This document shows, one piece after another, positions 1 to 10,308 of a stretch of DNA of 64,000 nt. The position numbers and the translations under genes were made by a program. The stretch spans positions 1 to 64,000 of the forward strand of contig BPQB01000047.1 in the NCBI GenBank assembly GCA_019973155.2. The letters are read 5' to 3'. The notes under the pieces were generated by a model. The model did not search any database. It was not told the origin of the DNA and worked only from the letters and a program-made list of their open reading frames with translations. Source of the DNA: Phanerochaete sordida (Eukaryota > Basidiomycota > Agaricomycetes > Polyporales > Phanerochaetaceae). The first letter of the stretch is position 1. Each line of letters begins with the position of its first letter.

Positions 1-75
1 CACGAACCTCGCCTGGAAGCGGGCCACCAGCCCCGCAGAGGTGTCCTCGGGGTCCGCATTCCGGATCTGGAAGTC
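1..75 (-). CDS. edge of a gene leaving the window (tentative)
   Basis: Read on the minus strand, these bases stay open and give an ordinary-looking acidic/amphipathic peptide (for example RNADPEDTSAGLVARFQARF). A possible splice acceptor lies just before it. I do not recognise the family, and the piece is too short to be sure it is coding. If real, it is part of a gene extending left of the window. Confidence 0.25.
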
Positions 76-343
76 CCATCACGCGCGCTTCGGTTTATTT
101 GTAGCTGTCCACTCCCTGTTGCCATACCCCTGCCCCGTCACCATCCCCGCGCGCCATGGCGCGATGCCCGCAGGGGCGCGCCCGCGCTTGGCGCAGGAGG
201 CGCCCGCACGCGCATTGCGACGGCTTGCGTGATCTGCGCGCGCGCAGTGCTCATCCGCCGCCCCTTCGCTCGCCCTGCGATCTGGGGGCGCGATAGGATG
301 ATTGGCGGTTCGTTCGCGCGGGCCTCGGGCCCGGCGGGCACGC

Positions 344-350
344 TATATAA
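344..350 (+). promoter_or_regulatory. TATA box of the MFS permease gene
   Basis: TATATAA in a GC-rich setting, about 80 bp before the ATG at 431. The spacing matches other TATA boxes in this window. Confidence 0.6.
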
Positions 351-430
351 CGCGCGCGCCGGGTGCAGATGGTCTTGCGACGCCCCCACCCCCACCGTCC
401 CCCGTCCCCCCGCGCACACGCCGGAACACG

Positions 431-2280
431 ATGGCTGCCCCGCGCGCGTCGAGCGCGTCGCTCAAGTCGGACGAGAAGCACGCAGACCCGGAGAAGAGCG
501 CCGTCGAGGCGCGCTATGCCGCGTCGGACGACACGCGCGAGTCGGAGGGCCCCCTCGCGCAGTTCAGCGCGGACGAGGTCAAGCGCGCGTGGCGCAAGGT
601 CGACTTCCACATCCTCCCCATCGCGGTCATTCTCTACCTCAGCTCGTACATCGACCGGTGCGTGGTGTTTCGTTTGATAATATTTTGAGCAGGTCGGCTG
701 ACAGCGGTGTGCAGGGCGAACATCGGAAACGCAAAGGTCCTCGGCCTCGCGACGTCGCTGAAGCTCACGCCAAACCAGTACAACCTCGCGCTCTCGATCT
801 TCTTCGTCGGGTATGTCGTCTTCGAGACCCCGTCGAACATCATCATCAAGCGCACGAGCCCGCGCTGGTACATCCCCATCATGACCGTACGTGCCACTGC
901 ATCCTTCTTCGCGTTCACGGCCTGACTCGGAAAACAGGTCCTATGGGGCATGATCTGCTGCCTGACGTCGCTCGTCAAGTCGTCTGCGGGCCTGTCGGCG
1001 GCACGGTTCTTCCTCGGCCTTGCCGAGGCTGGATTCCTGCCTGGTATCGTCTTCTGGAGTGGGTATCCTCCATGACGCGCGTGCTACATTGCTAAAACGC
1101 ACTTTTGTCTTCAGTGGGCTCCTGGTACCCCCGCCCGATGCAGGGCCGTCGATATGCCATCTTGTACTCGTCCGTCTCGGTATGTGCTCCGCTTGGTTCA
1201 AGCCCGCTGTAGTTCTGACCGCGCTCTGCAGCTGACAGGAGCATTTGGCGGTCTGCTCGCTACCGCTATTCACGCTCTTGACGGCGTTCATGGCATCGCC
1301 GGCTGGCAGTACGTGCAATCCTCTTTCCTGCTCTGCCTGCCCTGACCTCCCGCAGGTGGATCTTCATCGTCGAGGGCGTCATCACCATCGGCCTGGGGCT
1401 GCTCGCGATGCTCTTCCTGACCGCGTCGCCCGAGACGTCGTCCTGGCTCTCGGACCGCGAGCGGCTGATCATTCAGCTCACGAACGAGGCCGACCGCGCG
1501 CTCAAGGCGCAGGAGGGCTTCTCGGGCGCGCAGATCAAGAGCGCGTTCACCGACTGGCGCACCTGGCTCTGGGGCCTCATGTACTTCACGACCTACATCC
1601 CCGTGTACAGCGTCGTGCTGAGCCTGCCGACGGTCGTCACCGGGCTCGGCTACAGCGGCACGGGCGCGACGGTCATGGCGGTGTGGCCGTACTTTGTCGG
1701 CTTCGCGGTCGTGCTCATCGCGGGGTGGACGACGGACCGGTGGGGGCTGCGCTTCGCGCACTACGCGGTGCCGATCGGCGTCGTGTGCGTCGCGCTCGTC
1801 GTGCTCATGGCGGTGCGCGACGACCACGTGCGGTACGGCATGTTCTTCCTCGTCATGTTCATGTTCGTGCCGATCTCGACGATGTGGGCGTGGCTCGCGT
1901 CGAATGTCGCGGGCAGCAACAAGCGCGCCGCGGCCACCGGCGTCATCTTCAGCCTCGGCAACATCGGCGGCACCATCAGCGGCCAGATCTACCGCGCCGA
2001 GTGGGCCCCGCGCTACGTCCAGGGCCACGCGATCAACCTCGCGTGCTACGCCGTCGCGCTCATCACCGGCGCCGTCATGTGGGCGAGCTACCGCGCCGAC
2101 AACGCCGCGCGCGACCGCGCGGAGGGCCTCGAGGCGGGCGCCGGTGCGCACGAGCGCCGCAAGGGCCTGCTGGGCGAGGATCTTGGAAACCTGGGTGACA
2201 GGTATGTGTGGCCGCCCTCCGTTCGTGGCGTCGTGGCTGACAGTTCCCACAGGCACCCGCATTATAGATATTTGTTGTAG
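431..2280 (+). CDS. MFS permease, anion:cation symporter family (Dal5/Tna1-like)
   Basis: Plasma-membrane major-facilitator transporter, probably for allantoate, nicotinate or another small organic anion. The sequence shows an acidic N-terminal tail of about 60 residues, then the first membrane segment ending YLSSYIDR and continuing across an intron (658-714) as ANIGNAKVLGLA. This is the signature of the Dal5/Tna1/Vht1 branch. FFVGYVVFETPSN and RFFLGLAEAGFLPG (helices 2 and 4) follow, then a cytoplasmic loop and six C-terminal helices. The protein ends LGDRHPHYRYLL, a tail common in this family. About six short introns can be placed, the last ending near 2252. Start: first ATG behind the TATA box. 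The exact substrate cannot be read from sequence. Confidence 0.9.
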
Positions 2281-2580
2281 CATTAGAGGGTCAAAAGTTG
2301 GGATAATCTTACGTGTACCATTTATACTGGAGGCAGCTGGAATTACGACTCTGCGTTGACAAAATATAAGCGCATATAGTCACCTTACACTAAGAGTGCC
2401 ATCTCCGAGTCGCCTCAAGACGCCACCTGACCTGCGAAGGTTTGCGCATATATTCCACGTCTTGATTGTAACGTCCATACTAGCATACAGAGAAGTCCAT
2501 CTTCGAGATCCACGTTCAGGTGGTGAGTATACGTTAGTGGCGCATTCTGTCCGTCGCTGTCAACCAATCTTCCGACACAT

Positions 2581-5348
2581 TCAGCACTCGCCGTCACGCC
2601 CGTGCCTCCGCCCCTCCTCCTCATCCGTCTTAGCCAAGGCCGAGGCCGAGGCCTGAACATCCTCTCCGCTCGACGGCACCTCCCACACCTCGATATAAGT
2701 CCCACACTGCCTCACATAGCGCATCACACGTCGGCCCTGCGCGTCGACGAGCGCATACGGCCCCGCGACGTTCCGCACATGCTTGCTCTGCACATGCGCG
2801 TGCGGCCGTGCGTGCGGCGGCTGCAGGCCCGCGAGCACCGCGCCCGCCACGGGCGGCCCGTACGCCGAGAAGAGCGTGCCCGCGGGGATGCGCCGCACGC
2901 CGGTGCGTTTGGGCGCGGCTGGGGCGGGTGCTGTGGGTGGTGGTGTGGGTGCCGGCGTGGAGGATGGGGCGTGGGGTGCGTCGAGCGTTGGTGCGCGGGA
3001 AGCGCTGCGAGGACGTGGGCTGGCGGAGCCCGTGACGGAGGGCACCGGGGCCGGCAGGATGGTTCTGAGATGGCTGTCCGAGTGCCCGGAGGGCGGCGCA
3101 GAGGCAGCAGCCTCGGGCGGGGTGTGGCTCGGGACGACGGGCTGAGGAGCCGAAGGATGCGCGGGACGCCTGGGTAGCGCCTCGAGAGACGACCTGCCGT
3201 CGCGCGTGTCTTGGATGCTCCGCTTCAGCGACCGCGCTGTGCGGCTGATTGGGACGTCGTCAGAGGAAGGGTCGAGCTCGTCCACCTCTTCGTCGCTCTC
3301 TTCCAGAGCATCGTCCACCGCTGCCTCGCCAGCCTCTTGCGTGTCTGGTGCTGCGCCGGCTATCTGGCAGGCTCCTCCAACCCCGTCGTGACCATGACTG
3401 CTGCTCGCCCCTGCCGTACGATTATCCTCTGTGGCGGTCGGCCCGAGCTGCAGCCCCGGGTGCGCAGGCCACACCCGCTCGACCTCCCGTGTATCTTCGC
3501 AAGGACGGATCCAGTCGCCACGCGCCTCCGCGAACGCGCGCACGTTGTTCATGCGGCGCGCCTGCGCGGCATCCCCGCGCAGCTGGTGGTACAGCCGTGC
3601 GGTCTTCGCGCGCTTCACGGCGTACTCGCGCGAGCGTGTGGAGCGCGTCGGCGTCTTCGCGCGCGAGGGCCGCGCGTGCTGCGGCTGCGGCTGCGACTGG
3701 GTTTGAGTAGGGGGTGGCTGCGAGGGCGAGGGCTGCGTTGGCGAGGGGCGCGGCTTGAGATTAGCGAGCACCGCCGCGGCCTGCAGGTCGCGGTCGTCGA
3801 GATGGTGCAGCGCGTAGACCGCCGAGAGCGAGGTGTACACGAGCGGTTTCGTGGGCGGCGCGAGACTGAGGTCGGCGTCTGCGAATGGTTCTTCTGGAGG
3901 GGCGGAAGTGGGTGGCTCGGCGGTGTCCTGGCCGGCGGGAGGCGCGGGTGAAGGATCAGGCGAGGGTGCGCACGGTACGAGGTACTCGAGGGGATCCCGC
4001 GGTGGCGCGGTGTCCAGCGGCTGCGGGCGTGACTTGGTGATTCTTCCATTGCGTTTGCGCGGAGACTTGCGCGGGCTGTAGATCGTACCAGGGCCTTTGT
4101 ACAGCTCAAAGGGTGCTGGTGGAGGCCTGGAGACATGTTCGGAAGAGATCTATGACACATGTCAGAGCACTTACGTTGTTGGACGTGGAGTGGTGGAGGC
4201 ATGATAGATGGTACCAGGACCTGCATACAATCTGGCGCCGCTGCTCAATATACAGGCAGTCAGCAACGAAAGGTTTAGAAGACGATACACATACCGTTGA
4301 TGATGTGCGATGTGACGGCCTTCGTCCAACGATGGGTCGGAGTGGCACACCCTGTACTCTGATCAACAGATACGCCACATAATGAGTAGAAGAGTACGCA
4401 CGACGCAGGATCTTCTGTGACCTCCAACGACGTTTCGGGAATCGGCGAAGAGCTGTGAAGCGTCAGAGAAGGGCGCGTAGAACGAGGTACTGGGGAGCGT
4501 ACTCTTGCGTGATACTTTGTCTCGCCACCTCCGCACGCTGCTCTTCACGCCGTATATCACAGTCCAGGGAAGGACTAGACAAATGAATATATCAGGGTAT
4601 ACAATACATGGATGTCTGACGCACCGGTCATGACTCTGTATCGCGTTGGTACTGGCTCAAACATCAACACGCGTAGGCTTAACAAGACAATAGCGACATA
4701 CTCTCTGCCGAATTGTGGCGACTGCTCGAACTGCTCGTCGAGATCGGCAGCTTGGGCCATGCGATCCGCCACACTGGATCCCAGGAGTTCGTTGACAGTA
4801 TCTTCCAGTGTCTTGCCGGTGGTATCCAATCCTTGTATCTGACGGGACGTGAACACGACATACTACGGCTACGACCACTCGACGCACCTTGGCCAGTCTC
4901 ATGATGGACGCTGGATCGAAATTGCGGAGGTCCTCGGCGTTCAGAGGCATTTCGTACTGCTCTCGAGGCCGGTGGGATGGCGGGGACTGGACAAGAGACG
5001 GTGACCGTTTTGGGCGAGTGTGGCCACAACGGAAGTGTCTATATACTTGCCAGGCGCTTGATTTGGTGCCATCTGCGTCCTATGTTTCAAGAAATGGACA
5101 AAATGAGTGCAGCACGAGTGGCGGCGTCACGTCTGGTTGGACAGAGAACGCCAGCGAACCCTAAGCATGAGATCACGGAGGTATCTAAAAGCTTCTATAA
5201 CCGACATTGATAGTCAAAGGTAGCTGTACGAGGACGACGGCTTACCGTGGACCGCTCTCGAGCTCGAGCTTGGAGTGGCGCTGGTCTCGGGATTGAGCAG
5301 CGCGACATTGCGTCCAAAACTCGGTGCGAAAAGCCAAGATACTTGCAT
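2581..5348 (-). CDS. unrecognised multi-exon protein, mostly disordered
   Basis: I do not recognise the family. The model starts at the ATG at 5348-5346 (MQVSWLFAPSFGRN). It continues through short introns into HEAFRYLRDLMLRVRWRSL, then PREQYEMPLNAEDLRNFD, then a helical acidic stretch with TLEDTVNELLGSSVADRM and REEQRAEVARQSI. These conserved-looking pieces suggest a folded N-terminal third. The rest is Pro/Ser/Ala-rich and basic, and carries a duplicated motif (LYAGPGTIY and LYKGPGTIY either side of the intron 4127-4174). The C-terminal 90 residues look folded again (FSAYGPPVAGAVLAGLQ ... VMRYVRQCGTYIEVWEV). The junctions between 4290 and 4560 are ambiguous because two frames are open. The gene is divergent from the AT-hook gene and shares its 430-bp upstream region. 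A nuclear role is only a guess from the basic, disordered composition. Confidence 0.65.
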
Positions 5349-5774
5349 CGTACAGCAGGCTTCAAAGCTTCACGTTCAGTATATTTCAGGCAGCCACAGA
5401 TCAAAAGATGGGCAAGGACAGCGTGCAATTGCAGGTGGGTGAAGAAAGCACGAGGAAAACATGAGTTTATTATGGCGCTAATACGCGGTTCGTGGCGTGG
5501 TCCGCACGTGACTTTAGCTTCGCCTCCTGCCTCCTGCCTCCTGCCTCTACCATCCAGGGCATCCACACTTCGGCTCTCGAACTTGTTGGTCTGAAAGTTG
5601 CCTTCCGACAGGACTCGTGCAAATTGTAACTGGTTCTGCCGCAGCCAATCCAAGTCTACTGCCGAGACACGAATGGGCGACGTCTTCACAATTTGAGGCT
5701 AGTTCCCCGCATTGTCCAGAAAGCTCTCTTCAGACCTCTTCTTGGTTTATCAACTCCATTTACACGAACTTGAT
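5349..5774. promoter_or_regulatory. shared intergenic region between two divergent genes
   Basis: Holds the upstream regions of the minus-strand gene starting at 5348 and the plus-strand AT-hook gene starting at 5775. A CACGTG E-box lies near 5506, and a 7-bp tandem repeat follows. A stretch at about 5580-5690 on the minus strand is open (DLDWLRQNQLQFARVL) and could be an unassigned 5' exon, but it lacks an ATG. Confidence 0.45.
5522..5547. repeat. short tandem repeat, about 3.5 copies of GCCTCCT
   Basis: Direct 7-bp repeat in the intergenic region, giving a polypurine/polypyrimidine tract. No other role is visible. Confidence 0.8.
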
Positions 5775-8700
5775 ATGGCTCGCTCGCGTACCCCTCCTCC
5801 TTTATCCGACCGCAAGCGTGTCATCGCAGATGCGCACCGAAGACGGTCGTTCGCCGCCGCTCGCGCTCGTAGCTCTCCTGCAGATTCAGATGAGGTGGAA
5901 GCAGGGCTATTCGACGATGCATCGATGGATGTGGAAGAGTCTCCATCGTATGGTCCATCCAGGGCACGGAGCAAGAGACAAAGCAAGGAGGTGGGCCCAA
6001 GCTTCATCGAGGGAAGCAGCCGCGTAAACGGCAGAGCAGGTGCGTGTATTTCGCTCTGAATAGTGTGCAATATGCTATTTTGCATGCACAGACAATGTTT
6101 GAAAGACACTGACGCGTCTCCAGATCCTCCAAGGACCCCCGAACGCGATCCGGAAGATTTTGCGCTCCCGACTTGGACGCCTCTCGCAGCACCCAGCACT
6201 TCATCGAACGCCTCCGAGACTGAAGAGCCACCACTCTCTGTCTCTGCTTCTGACTCTACCATGCGTCGCGCCGACAGCCGTCCGTCGCGTGAAGTCGGTC
6301 CCAGGGGCGCGACTTCGACATCAAGGGCAGGGCCTGCACCCAGCTCACATCCGCGGCCCCTGCGTCCTATATACGACCCATACGAAGGATTCCGGATGGC
6401 ACTCGGCTCGCTGCGACACCTCCCTCCTAACATCATTCCTTCCGGCCTGATTGAAAGCGCATACAACCTGTCGACGAGCGGCATGGTCGTGGAGGCGAAT
6501 ACAGATACTGGTGAGCAGTGCCATCTCAATGACAAAAGCGCAAGTAATGAAATTAGAGCTGCAGATGAAGGTGTAGCCTCCGAGCCTGCAAACAAGCGAA
6601 AGCGCTCTGGGAGTCCAATTCGGTCTGCGAAGGCCTCACATCGAAGGCAAAATAATCACGTGGAAGCGTCGGACGAATTATACACAAACGCGACGCCTTC
6701 AGGCAAAGGCAAAGGAAAGGCCCGCGAGATCTTGCCAGACGTACCTGAGCTGTACCCCCACGACGATAAAGAGCTGTCAGAGGATGATACTGGGGAACTG
6801 AGTCCTGAAATTCCTCATCCGCCGCTCCCCAACGCATATGAAGACGACATGCAAGTCGACGCTGAAGACTCTGACGTTGGACCTGCTCGTTCTTCGTCTC
6901 CCACAGTTATTTCGGGCACTCCATCACACCCACATACGTCCTCTACATCACAATGGCTCGCCAATCCGCGGACGCTGCAACCCGGGATGCGATATTTTGT
7001 CGGCAAACACCCTCCATCTGCACCTGCTCGAAACAAAGGTAACGCTCGCGAAGGAGGTCAGGTGAGACGTCTCTTCCACCACATATGTCGCCCTAAAACT
7101 TACCTGCCATCGCATAGCCCAAGTCCAAACGTCTGCGCGCCGAGGACCATACAAATCAATGGGTCGACGCGCTGAACGCAGCGGGAGAGGCAAATGCCCG
7201 CCTCATGGGCCTCAGCCCACCCCGCTCCCCGCGGAACCCGTTCACCGCACAGGGACACGCAGAAGTCATCAACGCTGCGAGCAAACACAATGCGCGACTG
7301 ACAAAACTCATGCAAGCACGGGGCGAGCGCGACGGAGACACTTCATCGCCGGCAAAGCGCGAAGTGGCGAAAGACCTGCGCCCGCGGGCCAAGCGCAAAC
7401 GCCCTCCCGTAGCCTCCAGCGCGCCCGCACCGGTTGCAGGCCCATCCGCCGCACCTGCGGCTCCCGAGGCCAACTCCTGGTACCTCGACCTCGACACGTG
7501 GACATGGCGCCGCGAGGAGCCCGTCCCCGGCGCGCCGTCCGCAGGCCCCAGGTCAGACGCAGGTCCCTCCTCAGCCGTGCCCGGAGCCTCACATCCCACA
7601 GGAGCGGCGAAGCGTCCGCGCGGGCGCCCGCGCCTGCCCGACGAGCTCCGCAAGACGCACCCCGCGCCCGCCGGCGCGCGCCCCCGGGGCCGCCCGCCGC
7701 TCCCGCCGCACCTGCGCAAGAACGCGCCAACGGGGCGGCCGCGCGGGCGCCCAAGGAAGAGCGTGCCCGGCGCAGAGCTTGACGGCGCGTCCGCGTCGCC
7801 GGAGAAGGGGCAGGCGCAGCCGGAGAAACCGAAGAGGCCGCGCGGACGGCCGCGCAAGCACCCGTTGCCTGCGCCGCCGCCTCAGCCACTGCCCGCGCTA
7901 CCGCGCACGCCGCCCCCCGCGCCCATGTCGCTGCTCGACATCCAGGTGCCGATCACACCCACACTGCTCCGCCGCGCGCAGGGCTTTCCTACCACGGACG
8001 ACTCCGAGGGCTCGAGCATGACGCTTGTCCAGCCTGCCGCGCGCGCGCCTCTGCGCCAGGCGGCTGTGCCAGAGGAGGAAGAGGAGGGCTCGGACATCGC
8101 GCGGCCGGCCGCACCGGAGGAAGAGGAGGAAGGCTCGGACGTCGTCGAGTACGTCGGCTTGGACCGGGAGGCGAAGATTCGTTCGGCGCACGCGAGCGAG
8201 AAGAGCGTGGAGCTGAGCGCAGCTGACTTCGAGCCGTCGCCGTTCGTCGCCAGCCCCCAAGAAGACGCGTCCAGCGTGGCGAAAGCCCCACACGAGGTTC
8301 TGCCGTGGAAGCCGCCGCCCTCGACACCGATGCCGGCGCTCGCATGCGATGGCCAGGATCGTTCTTCAGAGGCACTGCGACCAACCGCAGCACATGTTTT
8401 TCATCCACCGACGGTCCAGCCTTCACAGGCATCTCCACCTCCGCCCCAGCGTTCGTCGACGCCTCCAGCACCCGTTCAGCCGGCGAACCAAGCCGTCGCG
8501 CGACTTGCGCCTGCTCAATTGTCTGTGGTTGCGCAGCCACCACAGCCCATCCTACCACCAACCCCTGCTTCTTCTTCCCAAGCGCCCGACGATCTTGCTG
8601 CGCGATCCTTGGGACGTTCTCCACAGGTGCATCCTAGTGAGGCAACACTGCAGCTTGCCCAGCCGTCGCCGCTTCAACAGGCTGTCGCTCGCGCAGTGTC

Positions 8701-9330
8701 CGAGATACAAGCCAATGCTGCCGGCCCACAGTCTTCAATCCAGCAGGCAGGGTCGTCGCTAGACATCGAGCCCGTGCAGCAAGACCAGACCCCAGACGAG
8801 GACGAAGACGTAGAGATGGCGGTGGCGGCCGGCGACTCCACCGACGACAGTGCAGTGCCGGAGTACCAGTCGCTCCTGGACCTCGTGCACGCGCTCGCCG
8901 CGTATCTCCAGACGCACCCGCACGGCCGCCCAGGCCCGTTCTTCATCGGCTCCTACGCGATGCTCATCGACGAGAAGACGCGCGTCGGGGAGGCGTACGC
9001 GCGCGGCGTCGCGGGGCAGGTGCGCGAAACGCTCAAGGGGCGAGCCGGGTGGGCATTTAGGTGCGTCTCTCTGTCTTCGGTTATGGCTACCGGCGGAGTG
9101 CTGACACGGGCTGTGGCGGCAGATCGCGCCTGCAGGCGATGAGCGCGTCGTTCGCGCGCGGGCAGCAGAGCGTGGAGCTGGCGTACACGTGCGGGTGCCC
9201 GTACCTGCTGTCGAAGCACTTCCGTGCGTGCGGCGGGAGCATGCATGTCACCGTGCGCGAGGTGCAGGGCATGCCGGCGGCTTATGCGGGCGTGAAGGGT
9301 GTGCGGGTCTTGGTGCGAGTCGAGCATTGA
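5775..9330 (+). CDS. large AT-hook DNA-binding protein
   Basis: Predicted nuclear protein of roughly 1,050 residues that binds the minor groove of AT-rich DNA. The N-terminal half is disordered and Ser/Pro/acidic, with basic patches. The centre (about 7610-7870) carries four AT-hook cores in succession: KRPRGRPRL, ARPRGRPPL, GRPRGRPRK and KRPRGRPRK, each followed by basic residues. Then come acidic stretches (PEEEEEGSD twice) and a Gln/Pro-rich segment. The last 120 residues look folded: YQSLLDLVHALAAYLQ, then FFIGSYAMLIDEKTR, then (across the intron near 9060-9121) SRLQAMSASFARGQQSVELA and CGCPYLLSKHFRACGG. Introns also interrupt at about 6040-6120, 6510-6560 and 7060-7120. I do not recognise the C-terminal domain. 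The ATG at 5775 begins MARSRTPPPLSDRK; earlier in-frame codons lack an ATG. Confidence 0.75.
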
Positions 9331-9672
9331 CGTTGTCCCTTGTGAAGCCGCGTCTCGTTCGCTGCTGACAAATCTATTTCTCGTCGTTCACGTCGTATAG
9401 ACCGATAATCTTGCCTTCAGGGAGTCCTCGACATGTGACGCGCGTGTCATGCTCGACGGTTAGGCCAGGGACAGGATAAATATGTCCAGACCTACTCAAT
9501 CCACGCGTGAGCTGAGGGTAAAAACGAGCGAACAACAGGCGCGTCGGTCTCATTCCCGGGCATCAAAATCCCTTGACCAGGGTTATAAGGACGCGCCTGT
9601 GGTCGGCACCATCGTTTCACGCCCTATCGACTGTGTCGTCTCTCTCTCCTTACCCTCTCCCCTGGCCAAATC
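9331..9672. other. intergenic, no gene seen apart from a TATA box
   Basis: Downstream flank of the AT-hook gene, then a likely core promoter with TATAAGG at 9584-9590, about 85 bp before the ATG at 9673. Confidence 0.5.
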
Positions 9673-10059
9673 ATGGGCGATCTCGACGTTAGGGCAGAAA
9701 TTCTCCAGCGCTACCCAGAACAGAACATGTTTGACCGGCGCGTCCCATAGTATGTTTCTTGCAGCTGAACCACAACTGAGATACTGACGATACTTACGCG
9801 TGTGGCGTTAGCCCTCAATCCTTGCTGGGTGCAAAACTGCTGACCGACTATTGTCCAGAACAACACTCCACGATAGCATTCACACCACGAAGAGCCCCTC
9901 AGCACATTCAATAATTTCTTCGCCGTTCGCGCCGTCGTCGAAGCACGAGAGTCACGTGGTCTCAGAGGCGACCTCTGGCACAAGCATCATGTGCAGTGCG
10001 AAAGTCGAAAGGGTCGACGTGCGGGTCCACGCCACTCGCTCTGTCCCATCGTTGTGTAA
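9673..10059 (+). CDS. possible small gene, perhaps frameshifted
   Basis: The ATG at 9673 opens MGDLDVRAEILQRYPEQN. A GTATGT donor at 9750 and an acceptor ending at 9811, with a CTGAC branch site between, join it in frame to PQSLLGAKLLTDYCPEQ. That frame stops soon after. A second frame then takes over (LSTFNNFFAVRAVVEARESR ... LWHKHHVQC) and ends at 10059. Either a second unrecognised intron or a small indel links them. The TATA box at 9584 and the clean intron argue that this was a real gene. Family not recognised. Confidence 0.35.
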
Positions 10060-10308
10060 TCTCGACTTCCGTGAGGGTGCAAGCAACATGAGACAACGTG
10101 AGCATCCGGAAGGTGCAGCAGAGATTGGCGCTTCGACACACCACAGGCTGGTGGCGAACTTGACCGAGCAAGCACTGCAGATACAGGCATCGAGGAGCGT
10201 GTGAAGAAAAAATTCCAGTTTGTATCGCAGAGGCTTCTTAATGAGTATACATGTTCATAGGCCGAGACTAGATCACAACTCTATGGGCGCCAGCACACGC
10301 CGCACGTC
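10060..10308. other. intergenic between convergent genes
   Basis: Short spacer between the small candidate gene (+) and the 3' end of the minus-strand Crinkler-like gene. No feature seen. Confidence 0.4.

Noticed and set aside
1288..2283. Long minus-strand frame opposite the MFS permease
   Set aside because: Arg/His/Asp-rich shadow of a GC3-biased gene. The sense strand encodes clear transporter helices.
4657..4950. Start of the 2.6-5.3 kb gene at the internal ATG at 4950 (MPLNAEDLRN)
   Set aside because: The coding frame continues upstream through PREQYE and two further exons with proper splice sites to an ATG at 5348.
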